Translations under genes and position numbers: made by a program | Assembly: GCF_014641945.1 (NCBI RefSeq) | Contig: NZ_BMIJ01000005.1 | Location: forward strand, 348,718 to 412,717 | Direction: 5' to 3' | Length of the DNA: 64,000 bases | Origin: Marinobacterium zhoushanense | GTDB taxonomy: Bacteria; Pseudomonadota; Gammaproteobacteria; Pseudomonadales; Balneatricaceae | Shown: one piece after another, positions 32,130 through 41,701 of the stretch | Layout: each line of letters begins with the position of its first letter | How positions within the stretch are numbered: position 1 is the first letter of the stretch | The notes under the pieces: generated by a model | Told to the model about the DNA's origin: nothing | Seen by the model: only the letters and a program-made list of their open reading frames with translations | Databases searched by the model: none

Positions 32130-32364
32130 ATGTACAGGAAGTGCCATATGCCGCAAAGGACAGGAGACCGATAGCGGCGATCCGACATCTGTTCGTCAGA
32201 TGTTGCAACAACCGGTATCCCGGGGTGTTATCGATCATCGAGCCCGTACTCACTTGTGTATCCCGTGCTTATGGCCAGGGGTTATGCAACTGAGTACAGG
32301 CTTTACAGAAGGCATGGTTGAGCACTCGCGAGTTACCCATTCATACAACTCCAAGGAGTAAACC
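32130..32364 (+). promoter_or_regulatory. Leader region of pnp
   Basis: 235 bp between the rpsO terminator and pnp. It holds a perfect 7-bp hairpin (ACATCTG/CAGATGT, 32185-32203), the palindrome ACTCGCGAGT near 32325, and AAGGAG before the pnp start. In E. coli the pnp leader is cut by RNase III and PNPase represses itself; a similar role is plausible, but no long double-stranded RNase III target is obvious by eye. The 81-codon frame here has no family features. Confidence 0.45.
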
Positions 32365-34470
32365 GTGCAAGCTATTACTAAAACATTCCAGTACGGCAAA
32401 CACAGCGTAACCCTCGAAACCGGCAAGGTCGCCCGTCAGGCCACCGGTGCCGTCATGGTCACCATGGGCGGAGTGCAGGTGCTCTGTACCGTCGTCGGCG
32501 CCAAGGAAACCAAAGAGGGACAGGATTTCTTCCCGCTGTCCGTGCACTATCAGGAGAAGTACTACGCCGTCGGCCGTATTCCGGGTGGCTTCTTCAAGCG
32601 TGAAGCGCGTCCGTCCGAGAAGGAGACGCTGACCTCGCGTCTGATCGACCGTCCGATCCGTCCGCTGTTCCCGAAAGGCTTCATGAACGAAGTCCAGGTT
32701 ATCTGTACCGTTATGTCCGCGGACAAGGTCAACGATCCGGATATCGCGGCGATGATCGGTACCTCGGCGGCGCTGGCTATCTCCGGTCTGCCGTTCATGG
32801 GCCCGATCGGCGGTGCCCGTGTCGGCTTTACCGAAGCTGATGGTTACATCCTGAACCCGACCTACGAAGAGCTGGCCACTTCCGAGCTGGATATGGTTGT
32901 GGCAGGTACCGGCGATGCGGTACTGATGGTTGAATCCGAAGCCAAAGAGCTGACCGAAGACGAGATGCTCGGTGCCGTGCTGTTCGCGCATCAGGAGATG
33001 CAGGTGGTGGTCAACGCCATCAATGAGCTGGTCGCCGAAGCGGGCAAGCCGAAGTGGGATTGGCAGCCGGCAGCGAAAAATGAAGCGCTGATCGCTCAGG
33101 TCCGTGAGCTGGTCGGTGCCGGTATCGCCTCTGCTTACCAGATCGCCGACAAGATGCAGCGTCAGAACACCCTGTCCGAACTGCGCAGCCAGGCGGTTGA
33201 AAGCCTGTCCGGCAGTGAAGAGGGGCAGCCGAGCGCTAAAGAGGTTGCCGGTATCTTCAGTTCGCTGGAGAAAGAGATCGTGCGCAACCGCATCATCGAT
33301 GGCGAGCCACGTATCGACGGCCGCGACACCAAGACCGTGCGTCCGATCAGCGTCGAAATCGACCTGCTCAAAGGGGTGCACGGTTCTGCGCTGTTCACCC
33401 GTGGTGAAACCCAGTCGATCGCGACCTGTACCCTCGGTACCAGCCGCGATCAGCAGATCATCGATGCGCTGGAAGGCGAACGCAAAGATCCGTTCATGCT
33501 GCACTACAACTTCCCTCCCTACTCCGTAGGTGAAGCGGGTCGTATGGGCGGCGCCGGTCGTCGCGAGATCGGCCACGGTCGTCTGGCCCGTCGCGGTGTC
33601 GCTGCGGTGCTGCCGACCCAGGAAGAGTTCCCGTACACCATCCGTATCGTGTCCGAGATCACCGAGTCCAACGGCTCCAGCTCCATGGCTTCTGTCTGTG
33701 GTGCCTCCCTGTCGATGATGGACGCCGGTGTGCCGCTTAAGGCGCCGGTAGCCGGTATCGCCATGGGTCTGGTGAAAGAGAATGACCGTTTCGCGGTACT
33801 GACCGACATCCTCGGTGATGAGGATCACCTCGGCGATATGGACTTCAAGGTAGCCGGTACCGAAGCGGGCGTGACTGCCCTGCAGATGGATATCAAGATC
33901 ACCGGTATCACCGAAGAGATCATGGAGATCGCGCTGGAGCAGGCCTGCGAAGCACGTAAGCACATCCTCAAAGAGATGGCGCTGGTGATCGGTTACTCGC
34001 GTCCCGAGCTGCCGGACAATGCACCGGCGATGCAGCTGATCAAGATCAACCCGGAGAAGATCCGTGACCTGATCGGCAAGGGCGGCGCTACCATCCGTGC
34101 GCTGACCGAAGAGACCGGTGCCATGATCGACATCGAAGACGACGGTACCGTGCGCATCTACGCCGACGACAAGGCCAAGGGCAAGGCAGCACTGGATCGC
34201 GTCATGGCGATCACCGCCGAAGCCGAGGTGGGCAAGATCTACGAAGGCAAGGTGGTGCGTATCGAAGACTTCGGCGCCTTCGTCAACATCCTGCCTGGCA
34301 AGGATGGTCTGGTACATATCTCCCAGATCGCCAAGGAACGTGTCAACAAGGTCACCGATTTCGTCAATATGGATGACGTGGTCAAGGTCAAGGTACTGGA
34401 TGTGGACGTGCGCGGCCGCATCAAGCTGTCGATGAAAGACATGGAAGAGGACGAGTCAGTCTCCAACTGA
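32365..34470 (+). CDS. pnp: Polynucleotide phosphorylase
   Basis: PNPase, a 3'-5' phosphorolytic exoribonuclease and degradosome component. 701 residues: two RNase PH-like cores (first [20 protein letters not shown]; second [18 protein letters not shown] and the phosphate-site [20 protein letters not shown]), a helical linker, a KH domain ([20 protein letters not shown]) and an S1 domain ([20 protein letters not shown]). Start GTG at 32365 with a strong AAGGAG. It follows rpsO as in most Gammaproteobacteria and ends at a good terminator. Confidence 0.98.
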   Translation: MQAITKTFQYGKHSVTLETGKVARQATGAVMVTMGGVQVLCTVVGAKETKEGQDFFPLSVHYQEKYYAVGRIPGGFFKREARPSEKETLTSRLIDRPIRPLFPKGFMNEVQVICTVMSADKVNDPDIAAMIGTSAALAISGLPFMGPIGGARVGFTEADGYILNPTYEELATSELDMVVAGTGDAVLMVESEAKELTEDEMLGAVLFAHQEMQVVVNAINELVAEAGKPKWDWQPAAKNEALIAQVRELVGAGIASAYQIADKMQRQNTLSELRSQAVESLSGSEEGQPSAKEVAGIFSSLEKEIVRNRIIDGEPRIDGRDTKTVRPISVEIDLLKGVHGSALFTRGETQSIATCTLGTSRDQQIIDALEGERKDPFMLHYNFPPYSVGEAGRMGGAGRREIGHGRLARRGVAAVLPTQEEFPYTIRIVSEITESNGSSSMASVCGASLSMMDAGVPLKAPVAGIAMGLVKENDRFAVLTDILGDEDHLGDMDFKVAGTEAGVTALQMDIKITGITEEIMEIALEQACEARKHILKEMALVIGYSRPELPDNAPAMQLIKINPEKIRDLIGKGGATIRALTEETGAMIDIEDDGTVRIYADDKAKGKAALDRVMAITAEAEVGKIYEGKVVRIEDFGAFVNILPGKDGLVHISQIAKERVNKVTDFVNMDDVVKVKVLDVDVRGRIKLSMKDMEEDESVSN

Positions 34471-34485
34471 GACTGACCGCTCATG

Positions 34486-34512
34486 AAAAAGCCCTCGCAT
34501 GAGGGCTTTTTT
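34486..34512. terminator. Bidirectional intrinsic terminator after pnp
   Basis: GCCCTC and GAGGGC pair around GCAT, with AAAAA on the left and TTTTTT on the right. It can serve pnp on the plus strand and the convergent membrane-protein gene on the minus strand. Confidence 0.9.
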
Positions 34513-34562
34513 GTGTCTGCTGCTCGGCTAAACGGCTTGGTAAAACCGCCGGCCAGAGCAGC

Positions 34563-35231
34563 CTAGGTGCGCTGCTCTTCGCGGATTACGCAGTAGATGC
34601 GGAAGCCGTAGATGGTAACCAGTACGCTGAGGAAATCGAACAGGACCGAGCTCAGCGCGACCAGGAACGTCTGATCGCCGAGGGCGCGGGTCAGGCTGAT
34701 GTTGGCCAGGAACAGTCCACCCATCAGTAGCGCCAGGCCTTGGAACAGCACCCAGAAATACTCGGGCGTAATCTCCCAGCTGTTGCGCATCGCATCGATA
34801 GGGCTGCGACGCTCGAGCACGCAGGCGTAGTCGGCGACGGCGAAACGTACGCCAAAGTACACCCCGGGGATGATCAGCAACATCAGGCCCAGCGATACCG
34901 CCAATGCGTTGAGTACGTAGGTCAGCAGCAGGCGGCCCCAGCAGCCAAAGCTGCTCAGTACCGCCGTCAGCGGGTGAACGGTTCGATCGTCGACGACCGA
35001 TTGCAGGTAGATGATGGTGCCGCCAAGGTAAAGCGGCAGCAGCAGCAGTCGGATCAGCGATGCCAGCCCGGTGTTGATCTGCAGGTCCGGATCGCTGGTG
35101 TCGCTCAGATCACCCAGCAACAGGTAGTTGGCGAAGGCGAGCAGGATCAGGAACGGCAGCTGTATCGCTGCCAGCGCCAGAAGATGCTGACGAAAGAAGA
35201 ACAGCGTCTGACGCAGATAATCGAAGGCCAT
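34563..35231 (-). CDS. YciC-like polytopic membrane protein
   Basis: A 222-residue inner-membrane protein with about six hydrophobic helices, for example QLPFLILLAFANYLLLG, LLLLPLYLGGTIIYLQS, TYVLNALAVSLGLMLLIIPG and GLALLMGGLFLANISLT. The segment IIPGVYFGVRFAVADYACVL followed by ERRSPIDAMRNSWEIT is the hallmark of the YciC (UPF0259)/DUF975-like family of unknown function. It lies 21 bp downstream of the methyltransferase gene on the same strand and probably ends that short operon. Confidence 0.78.
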   Translation of the reverse strand: MAFDYLRQTLFFFRQHLLALAAIQLPFLILLAFANYLLLGDLSDTSDPDLQINTGLASLIRLLLLPLYLGGTIIYLQSVVDDRTVHPLTAVLSSFGCWGRLLLTYVLNALAVSLGLMLLIIPGVYFGVRFAVADYACVLERRSPIDAMRNSWEITPEYFWVLFQGLALLMGGLFLANISLTRALGDQTFLVALSSVLFDFLSVLVTIYGFRIYCVIREEQRT

Positions 35232-35252
35232 AACTCTCCCGGTTAATGAACG

Positions 35253-36290
35253 CTAACGTGCTTGGCTTAAGTGTATGAGTTTAAAGTGACCATTATCGGC
35301 ATGGCAGCGTATCCGCGCAAACCGGCCCTGTGCCTTGCGCTCCAGCGGGATATGCAGGTTGACCACGAAACAAGCGCTGCCGCCGGGCGCCAACAGGCGG
35401 CGGGTCTGCTCCAGGAAGCGGTCGGTCAGATCCCCTTCGATGCCGAAGCCGGCGTGGAATGGCGGATTGCACAGAATGGTATCGAAGCCGGGCGCAAGCT
35501 CACGGCCGGCGTCGCTGGCGATGGTCTCACCCCGCAGGCCGCGATGAGCCAGATTTTCACGGCAGGCATAGAGCGCCGCGGCGTTATTGTCGGTGCAGGT
35601 CAGCTTAGTGCTGGCATCGCAGGCGTTCAGTGCCAGGTAACCGAAGCCGCAGCCCAGATCGAGCACGCGCCCGCACAGCGGCAACGGCTGGCCAAGCATC
35701 GCCGGTAACTGCTCGAGCAGAAAGGCGCTACCGCGATCGACCTTGTTCCAGCCATACAGGCCAGGCTTGGTCAGGTAGGGCGCGCCCGTATCCAACTCAA
35801 GCGGTCGCAACCGGCAATACTCCTGGTCGTCCAGGGCTTCGCCCGCATGATTGCCCCTGGTCAGCACGGCACGCCAGGCTGAGCCCTGTTTGCGCTCCTC
35901 ACGGCTGCCGCCGAGTCGTTGCTGCGCCTTGCGGCTATAGGTCTTGATCCCTTCGCTCTTGTCGCCGAGCAGAATCAGCTCGCCGTCCTGCTGCAGCAGG
36001 CGGGCGGCCTGGTTGATCAGATAATGCACCACCGGCTTCTCCTTGGAGACGCGGTAGATGATCCGCTGCAGAGAGCCGTCCGCGCGGGTGCTGAGGTCAA
36101 AGTCACTGAACTGGGCTTGCCAGCCTCGTGCCCTGAGTGCCTGAATCAGGTCGAAGCGGTTGCCGACCACCGGCAGCCCGGATCGTGCCGGGCACAGATC
36201 GGCAGGGATATTCTCGTCGACCAGCCAGAGTGCGTGTTCGCTACTCTGGCGCAGATCCTGAAGCAGCAGGTTGAGTACGGGATCGATCAT
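35253..36290 (-). CDS. rsmC: RsmC/RlmG-type rRNA guanine-N2 methyltransferase
   Basis: SAM-dependent methyltransferase of the RsmC/RlmG family, which methylates N2 of guanines in 16S (G1207) or 23S rRNA. 345 residues in two Rossmann-like halves. The degenerate N-terminal half has ILLGDKSEGIKTYSRKAQ. The active C-terminal half has GLYGWNKVDRGSAFLLEQLP, SAM motif I VLDLGCGFGYLAL, and the catalytic NPPFHAG motif near residue 275. Length and the single-copy double fold fit RsmC best; RlmG remains possible. It starts 2 bp after the rsuA stop on the same strand, so two rRNA modifiers share an operon. Confidence 0.8.
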   Translation of the reverse strand: MIDPVLNLLLQDLRQSSEHALWLVDENIPADLCPARSGLPVVGNRFDLIQALRARGWQAQFSDFDLSTRADGSLQRIIYRVSKEKPVVHYLINQAARLLQQDGELILLGDKSEGIKTYSRKAQQRLGGSREERKQGSAWRAVLTRGNHAGEALDDQEYCRLRPLELDTGAPYLTKPGLYGWNKVDRGSAFLLEQLPAMLGQPLPLCGRVLDLGCGFGYLALNACDASTKLTCTDNNAAALYACRENLAHRGLRGETIASDAGRELAPGFDTILCNPPFHAGFGIEGDLTDRFLEQTRRLLAPGGSACFVVNLHIPLERKAQGRFARIRCHADNGHFKLIHLSQAR

Positions 36291-36292
36291 GG

Positions 36293-36991
36293 TCAGATAC
36301 TGTTGATCTCGTCGTCAGTCAGGGCACGGTACTCGCCGGGAAACAGTTCCTCGTCGAGGACGATATCGCCGATGCTTTCCCGATGTAGGCTGGTCACACG
36401 GTTGCCGAGGGCAGCAAACATCCGCTTGACCTGATGGTAGCGCCCCTCGTGCAGTACCACGCGCGCCTCGGTATCGCTCAGCAGCGTCAGCTCCGCGGGC
36501 TTGGTTGGAAAGGGCTCGCTGTTAAGCTTGATCCCTTTGGCGAACCTGTCCATCGCATCCGCCGGAATCGGGTCCGCCGTGGTTACCAAGTAGACCTTGC
36601 CGGTCTTGTGTCGAGGCGAGGTGACCTTATGCGCCCATTTGCCATCGTCGGTGATCAGCACCAGACCGGTGGTGTCGATATCCAGGCGGCCGGCGATATG
36701 CATCTCCTCTGCCCGCGGCAGTTCCAACAGCGACAGGACTGTAGGGTGGGTAGGGTCGTCGTTGGCGCAGACCACGCCCTCGGGCTTGTACAGCATCAGG
36801 TAGCGCGGTTCTGGCTTATCCATCTCCAGACCGTCGAGTTCGACGCTGTCGCCATCCTGTATATGACGGGCCGGGTTACGCTCGGGGTCGCCGTTGACGC
36901 GCACCTCGTCGGCGTGCAGCAGGCGTTTGACCTCCTTGCGGGAGAAGCCGGTCGCCTTGGCGAGATATTTATCCAGTCGCATAGCGGTCAT
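36293..36991 (-). CDS. rsuA: 16S rRNA pseudouridine-516 synthase RsuA
   Basis: Makes pseudouridine 516 in 16S rRNA. 232 residues: an N-terminal S4 domain (MRLDKYLAKATGFSRKEVKR, then LLHADEVRVNG) followed by the catalytic domain with the aspartate in GRLDIDTTGL (Asp104), TSPRHKTGKVYLVT and EGRYHQVKRMFAALGN. The PTHPTVLSLL insert and ending (PGEYRALTDDEI) match RsuA rather than RluB/E/F. The start may be the ATG at 36991 or the next ATG three codons later; neither has a strong ribosome binding site. First gene of the minus-strand operon rsuA-rsmC-yciC-like. Confidence 0.93.
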   Translation of the reverse strand: MTAMRLDKYLAKATGFSRKEVKRLLHADEVRVNGDPERNPARHIQDGDSVELDGLEMDKPEPRYLMLYKPEGVVCANDDPTHPTVLSLLELPRAEEMHIAGRLDIDTTGLVLITDDGKWAHKVTSPRHKTGKVYLVTTADPIPADAMDRFAKGIKLNSEPFPTKPAELTLLSDTEARVVLHEGRYHQVKRMFAALGNRVTSLHRESIGDIVLDEELFPGEYRALTDDEINSI

Positions 36992-37097
36992 CGATTCTTG
37001 AAAAGCGGCTAGTATAGCGAAGAGCGTGCTGATTTCTTAGATCTTGACCATATTGATAGGGTAAAATGTTGCCCCTTTCATCCCGGACGAGGCCATT

Positions 37098-37931
37098 GTG
37101 AAGCTGTTTGTTGAAAACCTGACCCATGTCGATTTCTCCTTTATCGATCCGCAGCGCGGGTTGCTGGGCGAGTCCTGGGCGGTCAATCTGATTCTGGACG
37201 GCTCGCTGGATCAGCAGGGGATGATCTGTGATTTCGGCACGGTCAAAAAGCGGGTCAAGCAGTGGCTGGACAGTACAGTGGACCACTGTCTGGTGGTTGC
37301 CACCGGGCTGGATACTCTCTACTACCAGTGTAGTGGGGGCATTACCCACTTGAGCTGGCGTTACCCCGAGGGTGACCTGCTCAGCTGCAGTGCGCCGGAT
37401 CAGGCGATCGCACTGGTTGAACTGGATCGCATCGACGAGCAGGGGCTGGCCGGTTGGTGTCGAGAGCAGTTGCTGTCACTCTTTCCCGAGCAGGTCAGCG
37501 GGGTGCAGCTGGAGTTCGTTGCGGAGCGGATCGACGGTGCCTTCTACCACTACAGCCATGGACTGCAGCAGCATGCCGGCAACTGCCAGCGCATCGCTCA
37601 TGGCCACCGCTCCCCTATCCAGCTGTTGCGCAACGGTCAGCGCGATAGCGAACTGGAAGCGCAGTGGGCGGAGACCCTGCGCGATATCTACATCGGCAGC
37701 CACGACCATCTTCAGCAACAGGGCGATACTCACCGCTACGTCTACGATGCGCCCCAGGGCCATTTCGAACTGAGCCTGCCGGCCCGGTGCTGCTACGATA
37801 TCGACACCGAGTCGACGGTGGAGCGCATCGCCCAGCATCTGGCGCAGCGGATCAAGCAGGCCTATCCACAGGACGCTATCGAGGTACGGGCGTTTGAAGG
37901 TATTGGCAAGGGCGCCATCGCCACCGCCTGA
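37098..37931 (+). CDS. Two-domain QueD-like (6-pyruvoyl-tetrahydropterin synthase family) protein
   Basis: A 277-residue cytoplasmic protein that looks like two T-fold domains of the QueD/PTPS family in tandem. The N-terminal half (1-125) keeps MICDFGTVKK (42-51) and LDSTVDH (57-63) but has GESWAV where the HGH zinc motif would be. The C-terminal half (135-277) keeps the zinc and catalytic set: His151/His154, Cys163 and H168-G-H170 (CQRIAHGHRSP), plus the terminal glutamate in RAFEGIG. The two halves therefore carry complementary motifs. The natural reaction (queuosine or pterin related) is not clear. The start ATG at 37098 follows CGAGGCCATTGTG; GTG-type alternatives are unlikely. It is convergent with the next gene, with 3 bp between them. 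Confidence 0.75.
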   Translation: MKLFVENLTHVDFSFIDPQRGLLGESWAVNLILDGSLDQQGMICDFGTVKKRVKQWLDSTVDHCLVVATGLDTLYYQCSGGITHLSWRYPEGDLLSCSAPDQAIALVELDRIDEQGLAGWCREQLLSLFPEQVSGVQLEFVAERIDGAFYHYSHGLQQHAGNCQRIAHGHRSPIQLLRNGQRDSELEAQWAETLRDIYIGSHDHLQQQGDTHRYVYDAPQGHFELSLPARCCYDIDTESTVERIAQHLAQRIKQAYPQDAIEVRAFEGIGKGAIATA

Positions 37932-37934
37932 GGC

Positions 37935-40124
37935 TCAGTCGGGCTTGCCGATACCGCGATGGCCAATACCAGTTTGGCCAATACCCGGTTGAGAATAATC
38001 GCATACCCCTTGTGGAAAGATCTGCTTCAGCCGATCCCGGTACGCAGACATATCGACAGGCGCATAGTCACCGCGTGCCAGCGCGTTATCCACGTCGATC
38101 AATTTACACTTGAACAGATCGCCCCTCAGCTCCTCGCCGGCCTGGCTGCGTGAGGTGCCGTAGATCGGGTAAGCCCGCATGCATGGCCCTGGAGGCTTGC
38201 CATTCCAGTCTCCGTCCCATGCCCCGGAGCCCGATGCGATCAGACTGCCGTCGCGGCGATAGCATCTGTCGTCAGCCTGTTGCGGGCGCTGTCCCTGCTG
38301 CAGCCACTGGGTAAGCAGGCGCAGCGCCTCATCGATCGGCGCATGCGGCTTTTCGGTGACCCAGATCAGCTGTTGCTGCTCTTGCCCGGCGCCCCGCAGT
38401 CGCAGGCGGCTGCTGAATGCGGAACTCAGATGGTGCATGTCCAACTCCGGTTCCAGATAGTGGCGCAGGTCGATGATCGGGATATCGAGTCTGCCGCTGA
38501 ACACCAGGCCGGAGCGGAAGGCGGCTTCGATCGCCTCGGGGCTGGCCTCGCTACGTTGCGCCGGTGTCCGGCCACCATCGGGTGACAGCTGCATATTGTG
38601 GTGGCTCCAGGGGCTGAAGTCGAACAGGCTGCTGCCATTGATGCGCCAGTAACGTTCGTCACGCATCTCGCCCGGCGGTTTCCAGCCGCCGATGTTGGCA
38701 TTCAAGTGGAGGAAGGTTGCCGGGCTTATCTCGCCCGCCCGCAATGCCCGCAGGCCGTACTGGACACCAACGTTGTCCCAGGTCTGCAAGGCGTAGTCGT
38801 CGGCGCCGCTACCGAAGATGTGGCGCAGATCCTCCCAATAGGTCCAGTCGATACGCTTCTGCAGACGTTTTGAAAAACGCGGGGAAAAGTGGATAAAGCG
38901 GGGGTTGTTGACCAGGGCGGTCAGGCCACGCCAGCCGCGGACGCACTCGCTGGTGCCCAACGGAAAACGGGGCAGGCCACCGTGTATCAGCATCGCCAAC
39001 TCATAGACCCAGCTGCGCTCATCCTCGACGTTGTTCAGCGCGTTGAGGCCCTCGATTCGCTGCCGTTGGGGCCAGCTCCAGTGGTCGCGCGCCAAGCGGT
39101 CGAAATAGTACTCCAACAGCTCACAATCGAAGACATAGATCGTTTGCGTCAACATATCGGGATAGGCGTACAGCGCCACTCCCGCATCGAGCAGATGACT
39201 GCCGTTCTGTCCGATCAGGTACTGTTGAATGGCGCCACCGGAGCCGCCTATGCCGAGGGTATAGCGGGGCTTGCCGTAGCGGGCGATGAATTGACGCTTA
39301 ACCCTAAGGGCGGTCTCCTCTGCCAGCCAGATGTTGTAGTGGTTGGAGGTGTGATTGCCGGTGGAACTGGCGATCGCGTAGCCCTGGCGCAGCTGGTCGA
39401 TACGCCGCTCGGCCATATCGTCCATCCGCATCCGTCCCTGACGAAAGCCTATGCCGACGCCGCCCTTGAACTGGTAGACAAGATCGCCGTTCCAGTAGCG
39501 CATATCCGGCGATAGCGGGGTGTCTTCTGGGCCTTTTAACGTGGTGATGGTGTAGATGAAGCGATTGATGGTGCCACTCTCCACGCGAACGATGAAATCG
39601 AGACTCTGACCGTTCAGGTTCAGCTGGGCGATATCGTCCTGTGCCTGGCTGAGAGGGTAGAAGCGGTTCGTGCCAGTACGGTTGTACAGGTAGTCAATAC
39701 GGGTCGGGTAGAGACAATCCTTGCTGTAGCCGATAGGGCGCTGATCCTGATCTTGCTCTGCGGCTGGTTTGTATACCGGAATTCCGTAGCCGTTGTGATT
39801 GTCGACCAGCGGCTGGCCCAAGCCGGAGTGTTCGCCATCGCAGGCGAAGGGGTAACGCAAGGGGCCACTGTACAGTGGTTGGTCGGGCCCCACCGTGCCC
39901 GGCTCTATCGGGTAGCGGTAGGGATCCTCTGGCCGGATCCAGTCCGCCGGATGGGGGCCTTGGTAGGGTGGGTATTGCACGGCAGGTCGCGGCGGCGCAT
40001 CGAGAACTTTGGGCATGTGGCCATAGCGTTGCTGAATGGAGCCTTCGCTCGGCAGTAGCAGCCAGGTCGAACCGGCGATTACCAGTAGCAGGCCCGATAG
40101 CAAAGCTGGACGGTATAGTTTCAT
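37935..40124 (-). CDS. Large exported DUF6351-type hydrolase-like protein
   Basis: A 729-residue protein with an N-terminal signal or anchor segment (LLSGLLLVIAGSTWLLLPSE) and then a large extracytoplasmic domain. I chose the ATG at 40124 because GAGGAGTGGTG precedes it; the frame opens further left at 40217, inside the thiolase terminator. It looks like the DUF6351 family. A nucleophile elbow GIGGSGGAIQQYLIG (serine near residue 293) suggests an alpha/beta-hydrolase, with candidate acid and histidine residues further on (DFSPWSHHNMQL, DLRHYLEPELDMHH). Several cysteines could form disulfides. The C-terminus carries a short GIGQTGIGHRGIGK repeat. Substrate unknown. It lies downstream of the thiolase gene but after a terminator, so it may have its own promoter. 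Confidence 0.7.
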   Translation of the reverse strand: MKLYRPALLSGLLLVIAGSTWLLLPSEGSIQQRYGHMPKVLDAPPRPAVQYPPYQGPHPADWIRPEDPYRYPIEPGTVGPDQPLYSGPLRYPFACDGEHSGLGQPLVDNHNGYGIPVYKPAAEQDQDQRPIGYSKDCLYPTRIDYLYNRTGTNRFYPLSQAQDDIAQLNLNGQSLDFIVRVESGTINRFIYTITTLKGPEDTPLSPDMRYWNGDLVYQFKGGVGIGFRQGRMRMDDMAERRIDQLRQGYAIASSTGNHTSNHYNIWLAEETALRVKRQFIARYGKPRYTLGIGGSGGAIQQYLIGQNGSHLLDAGVALYAYPDMLTQTIYVFDCELLEYYFDRLARDHWSWPQRQRIEGLNALNNVEDERSWVYELAMLIHGGLPRFPLGTSECVRGWRGLTALVNNPRFIHFSPRFSKRLQKRIDWTYWEDLRHIFGSGADDYALQTWDNVGVQYGLRALRAGEISPATFLHLNANIGGWKPPGEMRDERYWRINGSSLFDFSPWSHHNMQLSPDGGRTPAQRSEASPEAIEAAFRSGLVFSGRLDIPIIDLRHYLEPELDMHHLSSAFSSRLRLRGAGQEQQQLIWVTEKPHAPIDEALRLLTQWLQQGQRPQQADDRCYRRDGSLIASGSGAWDGDWNGKPPGPCMRAYPIYGTSRSQAGEELRGDLFKCKLIDVDNALARGDYAPVDMSAYRDRLKQIFPQGVCDYSQPGIGQTGIGHRGIGKPD

Positions 40125-40202
40125 CACCACTCCTCGGGCCTGGTGACGGGCCCGGATGCTGTCCTGATATTTCAAGCTTAGCTGAGCGGCGGTGAAAGCA
40201 AC

Positions 40203-40230
40203 GAAAACGGGCGGCACTTGGGCCGCCCGT
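40203..40230 (-). terminator. Intrinsic terminator of the thiolase gene
   Basis: On the minus strand ACGGGCGGC and GCCGCCCGT form a 9-bp stem with a 6-base loop, followed by TTTTC. It lies about 38 bp after the thiolase stop. Confidence 0.85.
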
Positions 40231-40267
40231 GTTGGAGAGAGTCACTACGGGGTGGGGTGATACCGGA

Positions 40268-41449
40268 TTAGTCGCGCTCGATCGCCAGCGCGGTACCCAT
40301 ACCACCACCGATACACAGGGTGGCCAGGCCTTTCTTGGCGTCGCGCTTGATCATCTCGTGCACCAGGGAGACCAGGATGCGGCAGCCGGAGGCGCCGATC
40401 GGATGGCCCAGGGCGATCGCACCACCGTTGACGTTGACCATCTCGGTGTTCCAACCCAGATCCTTGTTTACCGACATCGCCTGAGCGGCGAACGCCTCGT
40501 TGGCTTCGACCAGATCCAGATCGCTGATCGACCAGCCGGCTTTCTTCAGCGCGGTGGTGGTGGCGCAAATCGGGCCGGTACCCATGATCGCCGGATCGAC
40601 GCCGGCGGAGGCGTAGGCCTTGATCCGTGCCAGTACCGGCAGTCCAAGTTCCGCAGCCTTCTCGGCCGAACAGAGGATTACCGCAGCCGCGCCATCGTTG
40701 ATGGTGGAGCTGTTGCCCGCAGTAACGGTGCCGTCCTTCTTGAACGCCGGACGCAGTTTGGCAAGGGCTTCGGCGGTGCAGCCGAAACGTGGCTGTTCGT
40801 CGGTATCGAAGACAATCGGATCACCCTTGCGTTGGGGGATGCTGACCGGAATGATCTCATCCTTGAAGCGGCCGGAGGTTACGGCAGCTTCGGCCTTGTT
40901 CTGAGACGCGGCGGCGAAAGCGTCCTGCTCTTCGCGGCTGAAACCGTACTTCTCGACGATGTTCTCGGTGGTGATGCCCATATGGTAGTTGTTGAAAGCG
41001 TCCCACAGGCCATCGTTGACCATGGTGTCGACCATCTTCCAGTCACCCATGCGAGCGCCATTGCGGGAGTTGGGTAGCACGTGGGGCGACTGGGACATGC
41101 TCTCCTGACCGCCGGCGATGATGATCTCGGCATCGCCGCAGCGGATAGCCTGAGTGGCGAGCTGCAACGCCTTGAGACCTGATCCGCAGACCTTGTTGAT
41201 GGTCATTGCCGGTGTTTCCTGCGCCAGGCCGCCGTTAATACTGGCTTGGCGCGCCGGGTTCTGGCCGCACCCAGCGGTGAGGACCTGGCCGAGAATTACT
41301 TCATCGACAGCGGAGGGGGCGATGCCCGATTTTTCCAGCAGGGCCTTGATGACCGTGGCGCCCAGATCGGATGCCTTGAGTGAAGCCAGTGATCCGTTGA
41401 AGGTGCCAACGGCCGTACGGCCGGCAGCCACGATAACGACGTCGCGCAT
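40268..41449 (-). CDS. phaA: Acetyl-CoA acetyltransferase (biosynthetic-type thiolase)
   Basis: Condenses two acetyl-CoA to acetoacetyl-CoA or runs in reverse. 393 residues, the usual thiolase II length. The active-site cysteine is Cys88 in [12 protein letters not shown], the histidine is His349 in [15 protein letters not shown], and the second cysteine is Cys379 in CIGGGMG. The start is the ATG at 41449, with GAGAGGCACACCT upstream. No phaB or phaC is nearby, so the symbol reflects sequence type (PhaA/AtoB), not a proven role in polyhydroxybutyrate synthesis. Single-gene unit: 250 bp of spacer upstream and a terminator downstream. Confidence 0.92.
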   Translation of the reverse strand: MRDVVIVAAGRTAVGTFNGSLASLKASDLGATVIKALLEKSGIAPSAVDEVILGQVLTAGCGQNPARQASINGGLAQETPAMTINKVCGSGLKALQLATQAIRCGDAEIIIAGGQESMSQSPHVLPNSRNGARMGDWKMVDTMVNDGLWDAFNNYHMGITTENIVEKYGFSREEQDAFAAASQNKAEAAVTSGRFKDEIIPVSIPQRKGDPIVFDTDEQPRFGCTAEALAKLRPAFKKDGTVTAGNSSTINDGAAAVILCSAEKAAELGLPVLARIKAYASAGVDPAIMGTGPICATTTALKKAGWSISDLDLVEANEAFAAQAMSVNKDLGWNTEMVNVNGGAIALGHPIGASGCRILVSLVHEMIKRDAKKGLATLCIGGGMGTALAIERD

Positions 41450-41701
41450 AGGTGTGCCTCTCTTAACTCAACATTATCTTGTTGTGAATCCTGCGGTCCA
41501 TGCTAAAGCGATCTGATGACCGTGTGATTGCATGAGTAGCGGATAGCGAGCCAGGAACAGTCCGACCTCGATAAATAGGCGGCTGTCAGACTTTTTGAGT
41601 CTGCTGTAAGGCTTGTCGGGCTGTCAAGCGACCAAGGGTGAGACTATAGAGGTATATTTGTGAGATATATTCAGGCGCGCCGAAACTGCGCGCCTGAACT
41701 G
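41450..41701 (-). promoter_or_regulatory. Spacer between panC and the thiolase gene, with panC hairpin
   Basis: 252 bp without a gene. At 41670-41698 an 11-bp GC-rich inverted repeat (TCAGGCGCGC with GCGCGCCTGA) lies a few bases past the panC stop on the minus strand, a probable terminator with no clean T run (ATATATCTC follows). The rest must hold the thiolase promoter; I cannot point to a clear one. Confidence 0.5.

Noticed and set aside
32116..32361. 81-codon frame between rpsO and pnp
   Set aside because: It starts inside the rpsO terminator hairpin and overlaps the pnp ribosome binding site; its composition is not protein-like. The region is better read as the pnp leader.
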